Assembly: GCF_022539315.1 (NCBI RefSeq)
Contig: NC_066313.1
Location: 13,147,764-13,211,763 of the forward strand
Reading direction: 5' to 3'
Length of the DNA: 64,000 nt
DNA from: Serinus canaria
Taxonomy: Eukaryota > Chordata > Aves > Passeriformes > Fringillidae
Of the stretch, positions 25,051 to 37,410 are shown piece by piece. Each line of letters opens with the position of its first letter. Positions within the stretch are counted from its first letter, which is position 1. The notes under the pieces were generated by a model that worked only from the letters and a program-made list of their open reading frames with translations, was not told where the DNA came from and did not search any database. Made by a program: the position numbers and the translations under genes.

Positions 25051-25804
25051 CATTTTCTCATATTCTGCTATTATCTGTGGATTGATATGGGCATAAAGTA
25101 ACCAAAAGCACATTTCTAAAACAACCTAAATCTGTGCTTCTTTCTCCCTCCTAAATGCCCAGAGATGATTGAACACTGCCATGAGTGAGGACAATGTCCA
25201 GGGGATGACTTATCCTCTAGCCTGACCTTGCAGAAATGTAAAAGGTTTTCACTTTGTGCTTCTTTCCAGCTTGTTTCACATGCCTGGGGTGCACCAGGAG
25301 GTGGTCCCTGCACTCACAGATTGGTGTGACCATTTGGAAGGCTTTTTAAGAAGAGCAGGTGAAAACTGGGAGCTGAGCAAAAAGACAGACGTGCAAATAG
25401 GTTGGTTGCGTTTAGTCTGTGAGTTGAATTTGTAAGAATTGATGTGCAGGCTAAAGAGAAGCTGCTATTTGCAATCTAAAAACATGGGTTACGTTTTATT
25501 GCTCTAACAAATTTTAAACTATGCTAGATATTATTCAGCATCCTCTACTGGGCTTGTAACTATTTACATGTATCGGGCATTCCTGAAGGAAGCCTTAACC
25601 AAGAAAAGAAGAAAAGGAGGACAAAAGAGTGTAGGGTTAGGTGACTTTTTCTATCCATATTTAAATTAAAAATTAATTCAAACTTCGGCTTTTATCATCA
25701 CACAGTCCTCTCCCTGTGCCTTTTCAGTGCCTTTAAAGTGTAGCTCTATCCAGATGACATAAATGCCTCCCTGAGGAACTTGTTTGCCTGTATAGTTTTA
25801 CCTA

Positions 25805-25846
25805 TTTTTGCCTAGATACCAGTGTTACCTGGTATTTAGGCAAAAA
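25805..25846. repeat. 18-bp inverted repeat with one G-T pair, 6-nt loop
   Basis: tttttgcctagataccag (25805-25822) pairs with ctggtatttaggcaaaaa (25829-25846) around tgttac; only one position is not Watson-Crick. No duplicated target site or gene context was seen, so the role is unknown. Confidence 0.8.
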
Positions 25847-27740
25847 ACAATTGTTTTTCCAATTTTTATCTGAACAATATTTTTAATTTTTACCTGAGAA
25901 AATCCCCACATCATTTGCTGTGTATGAAAAGTGAGATAATGGAATACAAATATTTCAAATGTAGCTCTAATTATAGTGGAAATTGTTTGCTCAATTGACT
26001 CTGAGAGAAAAAAAAATACACAAAAAAAGCACTGCAGCAAAAATTTTTAGAAAATCAAAATAAAACCATTTTAGAAAGTTGAACTAGAACGATTTTAGGA
26101 ATTGAGAGGGAAGCTGGCTGATATTCAGAGTTTTCAATGCCCCTGAGCCATGGGAGTTTCCCCTGTGTGCATTTCTGGCTCTTTTAGCGTAAGAGGCCAT
26201 ACTTTGGAACATATTATGGGGAATGATAAAATATTACTTTGGCTGCAGACAGATGTGTTCACCTATCTACCAGTACATTTTAGCAGGAGAAGCTCCTTGA
26301 GTTAGAGTATGAAACCTTTTTCATTAAACCAGCAGAAATTATGACTGTAAAGATAGAACATTATATTTTTATTTCTGCAAATAAAAATGAGTCAATTGTG
26401 CCTAAAAGATAGGGAGCTTTTAGTCCTTTGAAAAAAAATCTCTGCATCTAAACATGCATTTCAAATAATAGTTTTGTTGTTCTGGAATTTTAGTACTTAT
26501 TAAACAGGTGACACATAGTTTAAGGAGGGCTAAAATGCCTTAGAGCAATTTGTAGTTTCAAGAAAAATAGAACCAAGCTCTATATTAAAAACGTCTGGGA
26601 AATCAGTCTGCTTTAAAATGGGCTGATGAGATGTAATACTGGAATGCCAGTACAGTGCTTATGTAAAGAGGGAATTGCTCATCATAAAGATTAAATCTTC
26701 ATAGTGCTGTGGCAAGTGGCAATGAACTGGCAATCCATCTGTTCTCACTCTCTTCAAATATTAGAATTTATTACTGCAGAAAAAAATAGCTGCTAATTTT
26801 TGAACCAACCACCTGTAAAGAACAAGTCATTGCACAGATAAGATGCGCTCCTCCTCACCCCCAGCTGCACCTTCAGCTAACTTCATTTCCTCAGTTTGAA
26901 TGAGAACATATTTCAAGTGAAGAGCAATTACATGGCTCTGTGCCTTGTATAACCTGTTAAAAACAGTAATTTGCTGGCATAAAATTAATTCTGGGCACAG
27001 TTTACAGATCTAACTAGCTTAGAGTAAGAACATTTCTGTCTTCAAAATATAGAACCACTAAAGGCTTGCTTGGATGGGTTTACTATTTATATTGTGCTTT
27101 GGTTAAATGCTGGGTTTAAAATAGATTTGTTGACAGCAGATAAGGCAATGCCATTATGTATTGACAGTGCAACACAATGGCATTTATTTTTCGATGCACT
27201 TATTTGTGCAAGATAACTTCCTGTTTTCTAAATGGGTGTAATTCTTTCCATCTGGGGAGAAACATGGATTTCAGTTATGCTCTGTAAGAGAGGGGATTCA
27301 ACAGTGATAATAAAACAGTAAGCTTTACTTAGTAGTTATTTCTTTTCTTTCTCCAGGGTACTCTGTTACAATATGTAAACATGACCAATTCCCTTTGTCA
27401 TCTGAAAGATCCCAGAGGATTTTTTACTGCAATACAGCACCCCACTGTTGTAACTTTGTGCTGAAACTGTGGGCCTTACATTTGTTATGAAGCAGTACAT
27501 GGCATTCCAAGACACTTTGTTTGAAACAAAAGGAACTTCCAATATTTTTTTTAATATTTCATTGAAACTTCACCTTCACATCTCCTTTCAGAAATACTGA
27601 ACACCTCAACACTTAAGAATGTTTTCATCTAGTCTGTACCCTGTATTTCAGGGTACATGCTTTGCCATTCTGATTTAACACTTTAAAACACACTTGAGTT
27701 TATGAATGAATCCTTCTGAAGGACATCAAAAGTTACCAAG

Positions 27741-28200
27741 GAATGGCCTGGGTTGGAAGGGACCTTAGTGATCAACAACCTGCAATACAGGGACACCTTG
27801 CAGCAGACCAAGCTATTCAGAGCCCTATCCAACCTGGCCTTGAACATTTCCAGGGATGGGTCAGCTGCAGCTTCTCTGAGCCACCTGTACCAGGGCCTTA
27901 TCAACCTCACAGGAAAGAAGCTTTTCCTAAGAACTAATCTGAACCTATTGTCCTTCAGTTTGAAGTCATTCCACCTTGTCCTGTCACTCCAAGCCCTTGT
28001 GAATAATCTCCCCCATCTTTCATGGGAGCCCCCATCAGATACTGGAAGGCCCCAGGCAGGTCAATCCCAAACCTCTCTTTTCCAGGCTGAACAATCCCAA
28101 TTCTCCCAGCCTTTCCACATAGGAGGGATGCTCCAGCCCTCTGATCAATTTGGTGGCCTCCTCCGGGCTCACTTCAGCAGATTGATATCGTTCCTATCTC
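27741..28200 (-). mobile_element. CR1 LINE, 5'-truncated, antisense
   Basis: Antisense CR1 recognised by gaatggcctgggttggaagg, ccaacctggccttgaac, gggatgggtcagctgcagc, cccatcagatactggaagg, cttttccaggctgaacaatc and gaggatgctccagccctctg-type sequence. The extreme 3' terminus (the atcatagaatcacag-like end) is missing: the copy begins within the 3' UTR. The 171-codon frame at 27753-28268 runs along it on the wrong strand and is not a gene. Confidence 0.92.
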
Positions 28201-28436
28201 ATCCAAGCAATTTCAGCTTGGGAGGCAGAGAGGTTTGCTGGCAGAACAGTCCTGTTATTTGCCAGTGATTTCACTAGAGATGATGGAAAACCCTTGTATT
28301 AAAAGTAGGACATAAATGGACACCAAGAGATTTAAATTATGAAGTTTCTCAGGCAAGATGCCTTTATCAGAATTGAAGAGGAGTAAGGAGGGGGCTCTGA
28401 CCTTCTCTCGAGATATATGAAAGCTCCAGAATCTTG

Positions 28437-28558
28437 GAATCATAGAATAAAAGAAAGTTCTAAGAGATTACCTAGCTTCCCTCCTCTGCTATGGACAGGG
28501 ACACCTTTCTCTACACCAGATTGCTCAAAGCTCCATTCAGCCTGGCTTTCTTGGAAAG
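28437..28558 (-). mobile_element. CR1 LINE, short 3' stub, antisense
   Basis: Starts with gaatcatagaata, the reverse complement of the CR1 3' end, and runs through an eroded ctatggacagggacacc and ccattcagcctggc. More diverged than the copy 240 bp upstream and separated from it by unrelated sequence, so it is a separate, older insertion in the same orientation. Confidence 0.75.
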
Positions 28559-30521
28559 TTGAAGAAACAGGGCAAATCATTATAATCATTATAATTTGGG
28601 CTTTTTTCGCTGTTTTTATTTTAAAAAAAAAAAACCTCCTCCAATTTTTCGTGAAGTTTCATGTTAAGTTGAACTCGTATTCTTTGCACTGGCCATTGCT
28701 TTCTACTTAGAGATGTTTAAGTGTTCAGCCACTCAGATGATTGGAGCTGAAGATTGTGAGAGAGGATGTCAGACAAGGAATATGTACCTCAGAAACAGAT
28801 GAAAACTGGAGATTGAGCTGAATAATACTTTATCTAAGCAAATTAAGAAACGTGTGGTATCTCATTTGGCTTCATACAGCAAAATGAAGAACTTGTCTAT
28901 GAACCTAAGCAATTTGTAGCTGACTACTTTTACTAGTTCTGTGTTGGAAAAATGGTGCAGTGAATCTGTTCATTTATCTGCAGAAACATGAGAGTTGTTT
29001 ACCCAAGAATCTTTATGAAGTCAGACATTCTAGCAGCAGTAGTTTGGGATGAGCACAGATGGTAAATGTGTTACTCAAAAGTGATGAATCCCCAGGTGAT
29101 ATATGAAGACAATTTTATTGTCAGTGGTGTCAATGAGGAGCCACCAGTTTCTTGAGGTGATCTTGTTAATTTTGTATGCAGGTTTTACAATTTATCTTCC
29201 AGGCTCTGAAGAGCAATTAAATTCACCTATGCTCATCAAAAGACTTAATGAGTGTCATAAGTTTTGATGATAATGCTGTTCTTTTCTTCTTTAGGTAGCT
29301 TCATTCACTTACAGAGCTGTAGACTTTAAGCACATAAATGTCACAACATCAGAATGGGATGGCTTTCAGGAGGGGAGGGGGTTTAATTTAAATTCTGACC
29401 TCATTTTGTATTACATGCAGGATGAGCCTTCTGCAGGCAGAATGTCAGATAGGTAACCCAGGTATGGTCTGCTCTGGTTCCTACAAGTCTAAAGGACCTT
29501 GTACTATCATAACTTTTTAAAAAAGGATGGCTTCTGCCTGATATTTGTTTTATAATATATCTAAAACACCAATAAATCCTCCATAAATGTATTAAAATCT
29601 ATTATTTGCTAGAATAATGTCTTGTGGTAAGATGTAATTCATATACATTTTCAAAACAGCTGATAACAACTCACCTGTAACTTTTAATTATAAGTTCTAG
29701 AATTAAAAACAATCAGAACTACATGAATGTAGCATGTAATACTGACAACTGTTGTGTGAAAAACTATTGACATTTCCATACTTCATAGATATAACAAACA
29801 CAGCTTTGACCCCTCAGTGAGTTCACATACACCTATTTTTCTTGAAAAGCTTTTTTATTTATATTTTTTATAGTAACATCATTTCCATGTAAGAAAATAC
29901 ATATATAAATGTGAACAGGAATAAGTCACATAATGCTTTAAAGTGTTGAAAATTTGTAACCAGGGTGCCCAGATCATATTGAAATTTTTAAAAATTTATC
30001 CTTGTTGTCAATGGTGGCCACTGACAAAATCCAGCACATGGCAAACAAATGAGCCAGCAAGGGTTGCTAAATAAAAAAGTTTTAGGTTTGGGGAACCAAA
30101 TGAGTTATTGCTATTTGTACCACTGTGGTAGTGTTCCTTTCATATAGGTGAAGGAAGAGTTCATTTTAGAGACAAAGAACAGTTTTCATACAGCATTTTT
30201 AATGAGATGCAGGTTCTCATGCCTACACTTCTTTTTTACTTGAGATTATCTGTTGGTGTTTTAAAGTGCAAGAGTTCATCAGCAGTGAAAATCTGCAGAA
30301 AGAACAATCAAGCATTTTTTGTGGGCAGAAATAATCTTCCCAAGTTTATTGTTTCTATGGCTTCAGTACAACTCAAAGCAATGCAAAGATTGATGGCACA
30401 ATGTCCAAAGCACCTGCAAGACACAGCACCTCTGGAAAGATTAATGTCTCATCCACAGGGAAAGCATGGTATTATCTGTTGTTATGACTATCACTTCTTT
30501 GATTCTTCCAAACCTGAGGGA
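28559..30521. other. Unannotated non-coding stretch
   Basis: Nothing recognised; an A12 run lies at about 28623-28634. Open frames are motif-free. The 114-codon frame at 30207-30551 runs into the following CR1. Confidence 0.5.
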
Positions 30522-31078
30522 GGGGATTCTGCCCCTCTCCCCCTCTGCTGAGAGCCCACCTGCAGGGCTGCATCCAGCTCTGGCCTCCCAGCACAGCAAG
30601 GACAGGGACCTGCTGGAGCCAGGCCAGAGGAGGCACCAAGGTGATCAGAGGGATGGAGCAGCTCTGCTGGGGGGAAAGGCTGAGAGAACTGGGGTTGTTC
30701 TGCCTGGAAAAGAGAAGGCTTTGGGATGACCTCATTGTGGCCTTCCAGTGCCTGAAAGGAAGATATAAGAAAGATGGAGCAAGACAGTTTACCATGGCCT
30801 GGAATGACAGGACAAGGGGCAATGGCTTCAAACTGATAGAGAATAGATTTGGATTAGAGATTAGGGAAAAGTTATTGACTCTGAGGGTGATAAGGCCCTG
30901 GCACAGGTTTCCTGGAGAAGCTGTGTCTGACCCATCCCTGGAAGTGTTGAAGGCCAGGATGGATAAAATTCTGAGCAACCTGGTCTAGTGGAAGGTGTCC
31001 CTGCCCATGGCACAGGGGTTGGAACTAGATGATCTTTAAGGTTCCTTCTGACATAAACTGTTCTATGATTCTGTGATC
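30522..31078 (+). mobile_element. CR1 LINE, about 560 bp, intact 3' end
   Basis: The longest simple CR1 3' end in the window. It starts at gattctgcccctctcc and passes ctgcatccagctctgg, ggagcagctctgctgg, ctgagagaactgggg, ctggaaaagagaagg, aatggcttcaaactgata, ccctggcacaggtttcc, catccctggaagtgttgaag, caacctggtctagtggaag, ggttggaactagatgatctt and ends gattctgtgatc. It retains an open 115-codon frame (30641-30988) in the ORF2 sense direction, meaning the C-terminal ORF2 reading frame is little damaged and the insertion is comparatively young. Confidence 0.93.
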
Positions 31079-31174
31079 ATAGATATGATGAAATGGGGTG
31101 AATATAATCTAAATTTAACCATGGCAACTCAGAACTTTCTCTACTCTTTCACTCTGTTCTTCTGCATAATAGAA

Positions 31175-31179
<5 letters not shown>

Positions 31180-31213
<34 letters not shown>
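31180..31213. repeat. (TA)n microsatellite, about 17 units
   Basis: An uninterrupted TA/AT run between the two tail-to-tail CR1 copies; likely length-polymorphic. Confidence 0.95.
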
Positions 31214-31214
<1 letters not shown>

Positions 31215-31247
31215 CTATGCTTCTTACCACAGAAGCTGAGACTGTTA

Positions 31248-31510
31248 AAGGGTTGGAATGGATCTTAAAGATCAACTCATTTCTGTTGGGCAGGGGCACT
31301 TTCCCCTAGATCAGGCTGCTCAAGGCCTTATCCAACCCTGCTTTGAACAGCTCCAGGAAAGTGGCATCCACATCTCTGTTGCTTCTCTGAGCAACCTGTC
31401 ACAGTGCCTCACCACCCACACAGTAAAAAATTTCTTCCTAATATCTAATATAGGTTTATCTTCTTTTAATTTGTACCTGTTGCTTCTTGTGCTATCACTA
31501 CAATTCCAAT
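31248..31510 (-). mobile_element. CR1 LINE, 3' end, antisense
   Basis: Antisense CR1 with aaagggttggaatggatc, gggcaggggcactttcccc, tagatcaggctgctcaagg, ccaaccctgctttgaaca, agcaacctgtcacagtgcc and ttcttcctaatatctaa. It lies tail-to-tail with the sense copy ending at 31078, with about 170 bp including a TA repeat between them. The 106-codon frame at 31258-31578 is an antisense shadow. Confidence 0.88.
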
Positions 31511-34500
31511 ACTGGAAAAGAAAAATATGTTTCACATCTCTAAGAGGAATGTTGACATCAGTGCAAATCAGAATATAATGACAGACAATGGAAAAAAGTT
31601 CTTTTATGGAAATTCTTGGGTTTTGGAATGCAAAACCCTGACAATATTGAGGTTTTTAGAAGTTTTCCCAGCTTAATTACCTGGATGACTTTCCTTCTGA
31701 AATCTTCTGTATATTTGACTGGCTTCAAAATATCTGTTGCAGTATCTCTCAATAGTGGCTTTCTGTGATTATCCCCAAACCTTTTTACCCTTTTAAGAAT
31801 TTTTTACCACTATGTTTGTTACCATGCAGGGTGATGTGAATTATAACCCCCACTGGAGAGTTTTCCCACTCTTTATATTGGAAATGATGAGACACTTGTG
31901 ATTGTGCTGCTGAAAGCAGCTGCATGAGTTCAGCTGGGTACAGGAGATGACACCTGGTCTAATAAACATTTGCATCACCAAGGAATTTGTTTAATGTGTA
32001 TATTAGAGAAAGACAAGATTATTTCCTCAGTGAGTTTAGTTTTTTATAATTTCTTTTATTGGAAGTGAGGGAAAGATTAAATCAGTCTAAATCCAATACA
32101 GAAATACTAAAAGGAAGATAACTGTCAAAACTAGTGCATCCAAAAAATAAACACTATTGATGATGAATGGACTGGATTTTTTGGCAGAACAGTTTATGAC
32201 AAACAGTGTTTCAGGAATGCCTTCTACAGGAAGTCGAGTAAGTGCAGGTTTAGACACTTCACATTGAATGCAGAGTAAATCTGTTAAGCACAGCCTTTTT
32301 TCCTTTTTCAGCTACTGTGTAGATAAGCACATGCCAGTTTTCTGGTTTTGGATACTGTAAACAAGACCTGAAGCTTTTACTTTAATGTAAGCTGAGTGAT
32401 TTAATGATAAAAGAAAACTCTGAATAGTGCCTGGTTCTCTGTATACCTGTTTTCTGGGAAATTGATTCAATTTTAATGACTGCCTCACACTTCAGCACCT
32501 TGTCTGAACTATCCTAAGTGTCCCCAGTCGATGATTTATGAGCCAGTTTGGAAGCTCCATAACCACAAGTATGGAACTGCATCTCGCTGACCAGAGCTTA
32601 TCATGGAATACCTTGTAGGAAGGTAATGGAGTACTTCTGTGTTCTGTACCATTTCAGAAAGCTTGAAATGTTTTCCTCTCCTACAGTAAAACAACATTTG
32701 TGTAAAAAGCATTATCACTGAGCTTGGGATATTTTCTGAAATTAGGTAATGTTTTTTGCAAAGACTATAATTTTTAAAGCATTTTTATATTAAATATATA
32801 TGCACATTACATGTAAAAACTGATAGACTTTTTTAAAATGATCAAGTTTGGCAAATATACAGAATGACATTCTTATTGTACCATCCTGACTTTCTATTAT
32901 GGTACAAATGCAGTTTTATTTTCTTGTCCATGTAGTTACATTTAACTTTATAATACCGTCCTGTGGTTTATTCTGAGTGCAAATGCGAAGCCTGAACAGT
33001 GAATACTGGGTAATGCTTGGGAGTTTCTTTTTCATGTACACATTCTGCTTGCTGTAAAGTGTATGCCTGGATGAGAATAAAATCAGACAAATTGACTACT
33101 TCATTTGCAAGCTTAACATTTTAGAAGATTTTAATTCTACTTTGTTGCAAAGAGTCATAGAAAAATGGAGAGAACAGAGATCTAGGAAAGACTGAATTAT
33201 TAAAAGTAAAAGTATTTTAGTTTTGTGTATATTTCTTGAAATATAGTGGTTGCAAATTTGAAACAGGTCAGCTGTTTGCTTTTCTAACTGGTGTAAAATT
33301 GTTTAGGAAAAAGAAAGAAAAATCCATAGGTAATGGGTGGAATAAAAGCAAAAACAGAGAAGACAAGGGAAGAAATTATAATAAACATCTGCATGTGTCA
33401 GCCTAGACATTCTTAAGCCTCATGTTATACATGTTTGTTAGATAGGAAAAAATGAGCTTAATTTCTTATATGATATTAATTTCTAGTTTTATATGGAGAG
33501 TGGAAAAAATAAAAAATAAATTTTGTTTCCTATTGAATAGAAAAGTAGCATTATCAATTTCTGCATGCTTAAGAAGTCAGGAAATTATTTTGGTTTTTTC
33601 AAATATCCAGGAATTACCAGCCTATTTTTTTTTATTGTAGCTTCTCTTGTTGTCTATAAAATTATCCATTTCCCCCCAATTTTAGTGTTTCTTCTGAAAC
33701 CAATACTCAAGTAGTTCAAGGCTAAAGTGGACTCACTCTTTCTATCTCTGCACAGAAACTCAATTCAGCATGTTTGCAATCACACCAAACTGAAAAGTGA
33801 CCATTATATCAAGATATTTTTGAAGAATTACACTGGCAGATTTAGGAGGCAAGATGGGTATTTTGTGAACAGGGAGATTTATGAATGAATGAAATGTGTT
33901 TTAATTTATGTGCAGAGTCCATCAACCATATTTTCAATCATATAAAATGTACCCCATTCCTGACCCCTCCCCCCTCCCCAATGACCCCACCTTGATTTTC
34001 CTTCTTATGTAATGGCTTCAATTATTTCCAGCATCCACATGTGAGGATATTCTGCAGCAGCAGATTTATGAAGTTTGTGAGGTGAGGACAATGTCACATT
34101 TTGGCTAGGAGGGGTGAACAAATTAGGAAACATTACTGCTCATCTACTACTAATGTCAGCTTCTCTTCATTCACTGAATAGGAAATGCATGGATTAGGGT
34201 GTTGGATATGGCTGTGGTTCTGAAAGCTGCTGGGAGGGAAAATCATAGCTACTGGGTTTTGTCCAAACCAAGTTTAAGATAAGGTACCAAAGAAGTTCAT
34301 CATAAATAGTCATAATTTTCTTATACCACACATATCTCTGATAGAGATTTTGATCAAGGATGAAGCTTTCTTTTGACTGGTGAGTTCTCAGTATACCATA
34401 GAAAGCACCAGAGACATGGCAGTAATAAGCCAGTAATGATGAAATATGAGATTTGCTGGTCGGAATGATCTCTGCCCAAAGTGGGCATATGCATACATCC

Positions 34501-36855
34501 ATACCTGCCTGTGTGTACATGTGTTTCCATGTGTCTTTTTGGATTTAGTGAAGTCATTTTGTTGGATTTTGCCTAATGCAGGGAGCGTCCCAACTCACCT
34601 TGGGGTTCTATGAGTGACTTTTAACATGTTGCACACCTTTTGTTACTATTCCTTGCAGGTTTTTACTATAAATGAAACTGGAATTCTGCTGGTTTTCCCC
34701 ATGTCACCTAGGACAATAAGAAGGACAGGGTTTTCTTTTGAGCTGCTTGGAGCTGATATTACTGCATTATGTCTTCCTGGAGAGAGACAAGTTTTTCCTA
34801 AATCATCAAAGCAAGTTTCTGCTCCACTGTAAACTGGATTAAGGAATAAACTATCCTTTATAATTATCATCACATTTCCTATATTGCTTTCTGTTAATCC
34901 ACAGTACATTGCTATTATATAGTGATTACACCAGTGTGTGGACATATAAAATGTTTAGATTTAATGTTTATAATGTACTGTAAATAAAGTGTCTTAGTAG
35001 TATACAAGCTCCATGAGTAATAAGCATCAAAATCTTAGTAGAAAATCAGAGTATTTGATAACAATTTTTTAAAAACAGTGGGTGATAAGGAAGAGATGAA
35101 ACCAGTGTTTTTCCAACCCTGAATAATGATCTACAACTATTTGAAAAGCCCTTAAGTATTTTCACATATATTACAGTGGAACATACAAAACTCTGTGCAA
35201 GCAGGAGGATACATCACCCATAAAGTCTCTTGTTAAAGCTGTGTTTGGAGAGGCAGTCAAAGACTTATGTACTCCTTAGTAAGTTTTGTAGGCTTTACTA
35301 ACTTTGTGTTTTATTTAATGGATTTAATAATTCTTAAAACAGATATCACAAAGCTTTGTCCTTTCTATATTAAACATTGATAACAAGATCTGAGTCTGTT
35401 CAGTTTAGTGATAAATAGAGCCAGGAAGACATTCAGAATTCATGGCTAAGCATAAGGCAATTCAAGCCACACAGGAATTCAGCCTTTATACATTCAGCTT
35501 TTATACATCTGGTGTTCATATTCTCTTTGCTATCAGTAGGGTTGCAGTGCTTTATTCTGACTAATTTATTCATTTACTTTAACCTATATTCACTTCTGCC
35601 TCAACTGCTTTAGGTGCCTGGCTCTATCCAGACTGTCTCTTTCAAAAAAACTTGTTTGGGTAGCTGAGTTTAGGTTGGTTTCATAGTGTTTTGCAGTGTC
35701 TGGCACAGGAATGTGCTTGTTTTTAACAATATCTGTGGTTTTGTATCACAGAAAAATGGGAAATTGGGTGTCTGGTGCTGTTTCCAAACAATAAAAGGTA
35801 CATGTTGCATTGCAGTGAGTTGTGCTTCTGTATCTAATCGAATCAGTTTTTTCCTAAAGCTAAGATAAAAGAAGATTCTGAGCTAAAAGCATAGGTGATA
35901 TATAATATTGATTTATTTAATAGCACTTGATACCACTGAAGTCAACAGAATTTATTTTTTTTTAATTTCAGAGTGAGTAGAATCTAGTTTCTGAGAAATA
36001 ATCATAAAAATTATTTTCAAAGTCAAAGTTCTTCCACTGTCTTTAGACTTCTCCCATCAATAGCACAATTTCACTTTTATGTCATGATCTGTTCTGTCAT
36101 GTATAGAGTACAATGCTAACTTTCCAGATGCATAATGGCAATTTTTGATCTGTAATGCAGTCATCATGACAAATCTGATTTTGTAATTATTTATGAATAC
36201 CAGAGTTATTTAATCAAAGAATATTATTTTTCCCTAGACCCTCTGCAAACCATCCTGATTTAGTGAAAGCAAAGAAGTCAAAGGAAATGTAATGGTTTTG
36301 TACATAAAGACATCAAGATAAGGAATACAAAATAAAAAATCACATTGGGAGACTAGACTACTATCTATTATGCTGTAGTTGTTATGAAAAGGAATAACAG
36401 ACAGCTGGGCATTTTTAATGGTATACTAAATCTGAATTACACTTCTACATCTTGCTCCTAAGAAAACTGTAAGCAGAAAGCTGATCTCTTCTTAACTTAA
36501 TACATCAACTTCTTCTTAATACATCAGACCTGTTACATGGAATTAAAAATATACTGTGGGCCTGTCTTTCAATAGGAGAACCCTTAAAACGGGCCTTGGT
36601 CAGAGCTAAAGTGTGCAGATGCCACAGAGGATAACCAGCACAGCCTGCTTCTGTACCTGAGGCAGTTTGTTCTTCAGGGGTCTCTACAAGGTGAGTTCTG
36701 GTTTGGTGTGTTCACAAATACTCACTGCCCGCAGAGCTGAACATCAGAGACTATTTTCATGCTTCTGTGCTACCAGCATTACTTAACTAGGCAAGTTAGA
36801 GGTGTGAGGTTTGATCTTGTGAGAATGGCTCTCAAATGAGAGGGAAAATAAAACA
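31511..36855. other. Unannotated non-coding stretch
   Basis: No genes or transposable elements recognised over 5.3 kb. A near-perfect 15-bp tandem pair (tcagcctttatacat) sits at 35479-35508. Open frames are at most 108 codons with no motifs. Confidence 0.5.
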
Positions 36856-37098
36856 GAGAAGCTGAGAGAACTGGAATTGTTCTGCCTGGAGAAGAGAAGG
36901 CTTTGGGGAGACCTAATTGGGGCCTTCCAGTACTGAAGAGAGCCCACAAGAAAGATGGAAAGAGGCTACTAATAAGGGCCTGGGGTGACAAGGAGAAATG
37001 GCTTCAAACTGAAAGAAAGTAGGTTTAGATTAGAGATTAGGGAAAAAAAAGTGAGGTTGATAACAGCACTGGTGCAGGAATCAGCGAAGAATGATGGT
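36856..37098 (+). mobile_element. CR1 LINE, internal ORF2 fragment lacking the 3' end
   Basis: Sense CR1 fragment with gctgagagaactggaatt, gcctggagaagagaagg, ggccttccagtactgaag, aatggcttcaaactgaaag and a degraded cactggtgcagg. An A-rich slip (ggaaaaaaaa at 37041-37050) replaces the usual ttctttactgtgagg block. The terminal region is absent. Confidence 0.82.
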
Positions 37099-37218
37099 CA
37101 GTGGTTCAGCTCATCTTGCATATCATGTTTCAAGTAGAAAGGGCAAGGCTGGGTGATTGTGCACTGGTTTTATTGGTATTGTTTAAATGATTTTTTTGCT
37201 CGAAGAAGGGGTCAGTAA

Positions 37219-37410
37219 ATTCACAGAGTGGTTGATTTTTGTCAAGACAAGAGATTTTTGTCAAGACAAGAGATTTTTGTCAAGACAAGAGATTTTGTCA
37301 AGACAAGGTGGAGATTGTCTAGCCCAACTCTGCTCTTCAAGCATGGTTATCTGGAGCAGGCTTCTAAGGACATGTCTGGTTTTGTGTCTCCAAGGATAAC
37401 TGACTGCACT
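37219..37410 (-). mobile_element. CR1 LINE 3' end, antisense, with internal minisatellite
   Basis: The plus strand opens with attcacagagtggttga, an antisense CR1 3' end, and after a minisatellite continues with gtctagcccaactctgctc, ggttatctggagcaggcttc and tgtctccaagga. These are the antisense hallmarks of a CR1 subfamily different from the others here. The 19-bp repeats sit where the 3' UTR sequence between tggttga and gtctagcccaac would normally be. Confidence 0.75.
37234..37308. repeat. Minisatellite, 19-bp unit, 4 copies
   Basis: The unit gatttttgtcaagacaaga occupies 37234-37252, 37253-37271 and 37272-37290 identically. A fourth copy, one T shorter and ending in g, is at 37291-37308. The array lies inside a CR1 3' end. 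Confidence 0.95.

Larger units (their letters stand above)
19723..27740. other. Unannotated non-coding stretch
   Basis: No gene or recognised transposable element in 8 kb. It carries the exact 109-bp tandem duplication (24833-25050) and a long imperfect hairpin (25805-25846). Open frames are all below 95 codons and lack domains. Confidence 0.5.

Noticed and set aside
27753..28268. 171-codon open frame
   Set aside because: It runs antisense along a CR1 copy and reads the complement of ORF2.
30472..30978. 168-codon minus-strand open frame
   Set aside because: Antisense shadow of the sense CR1 at 30522-31078.
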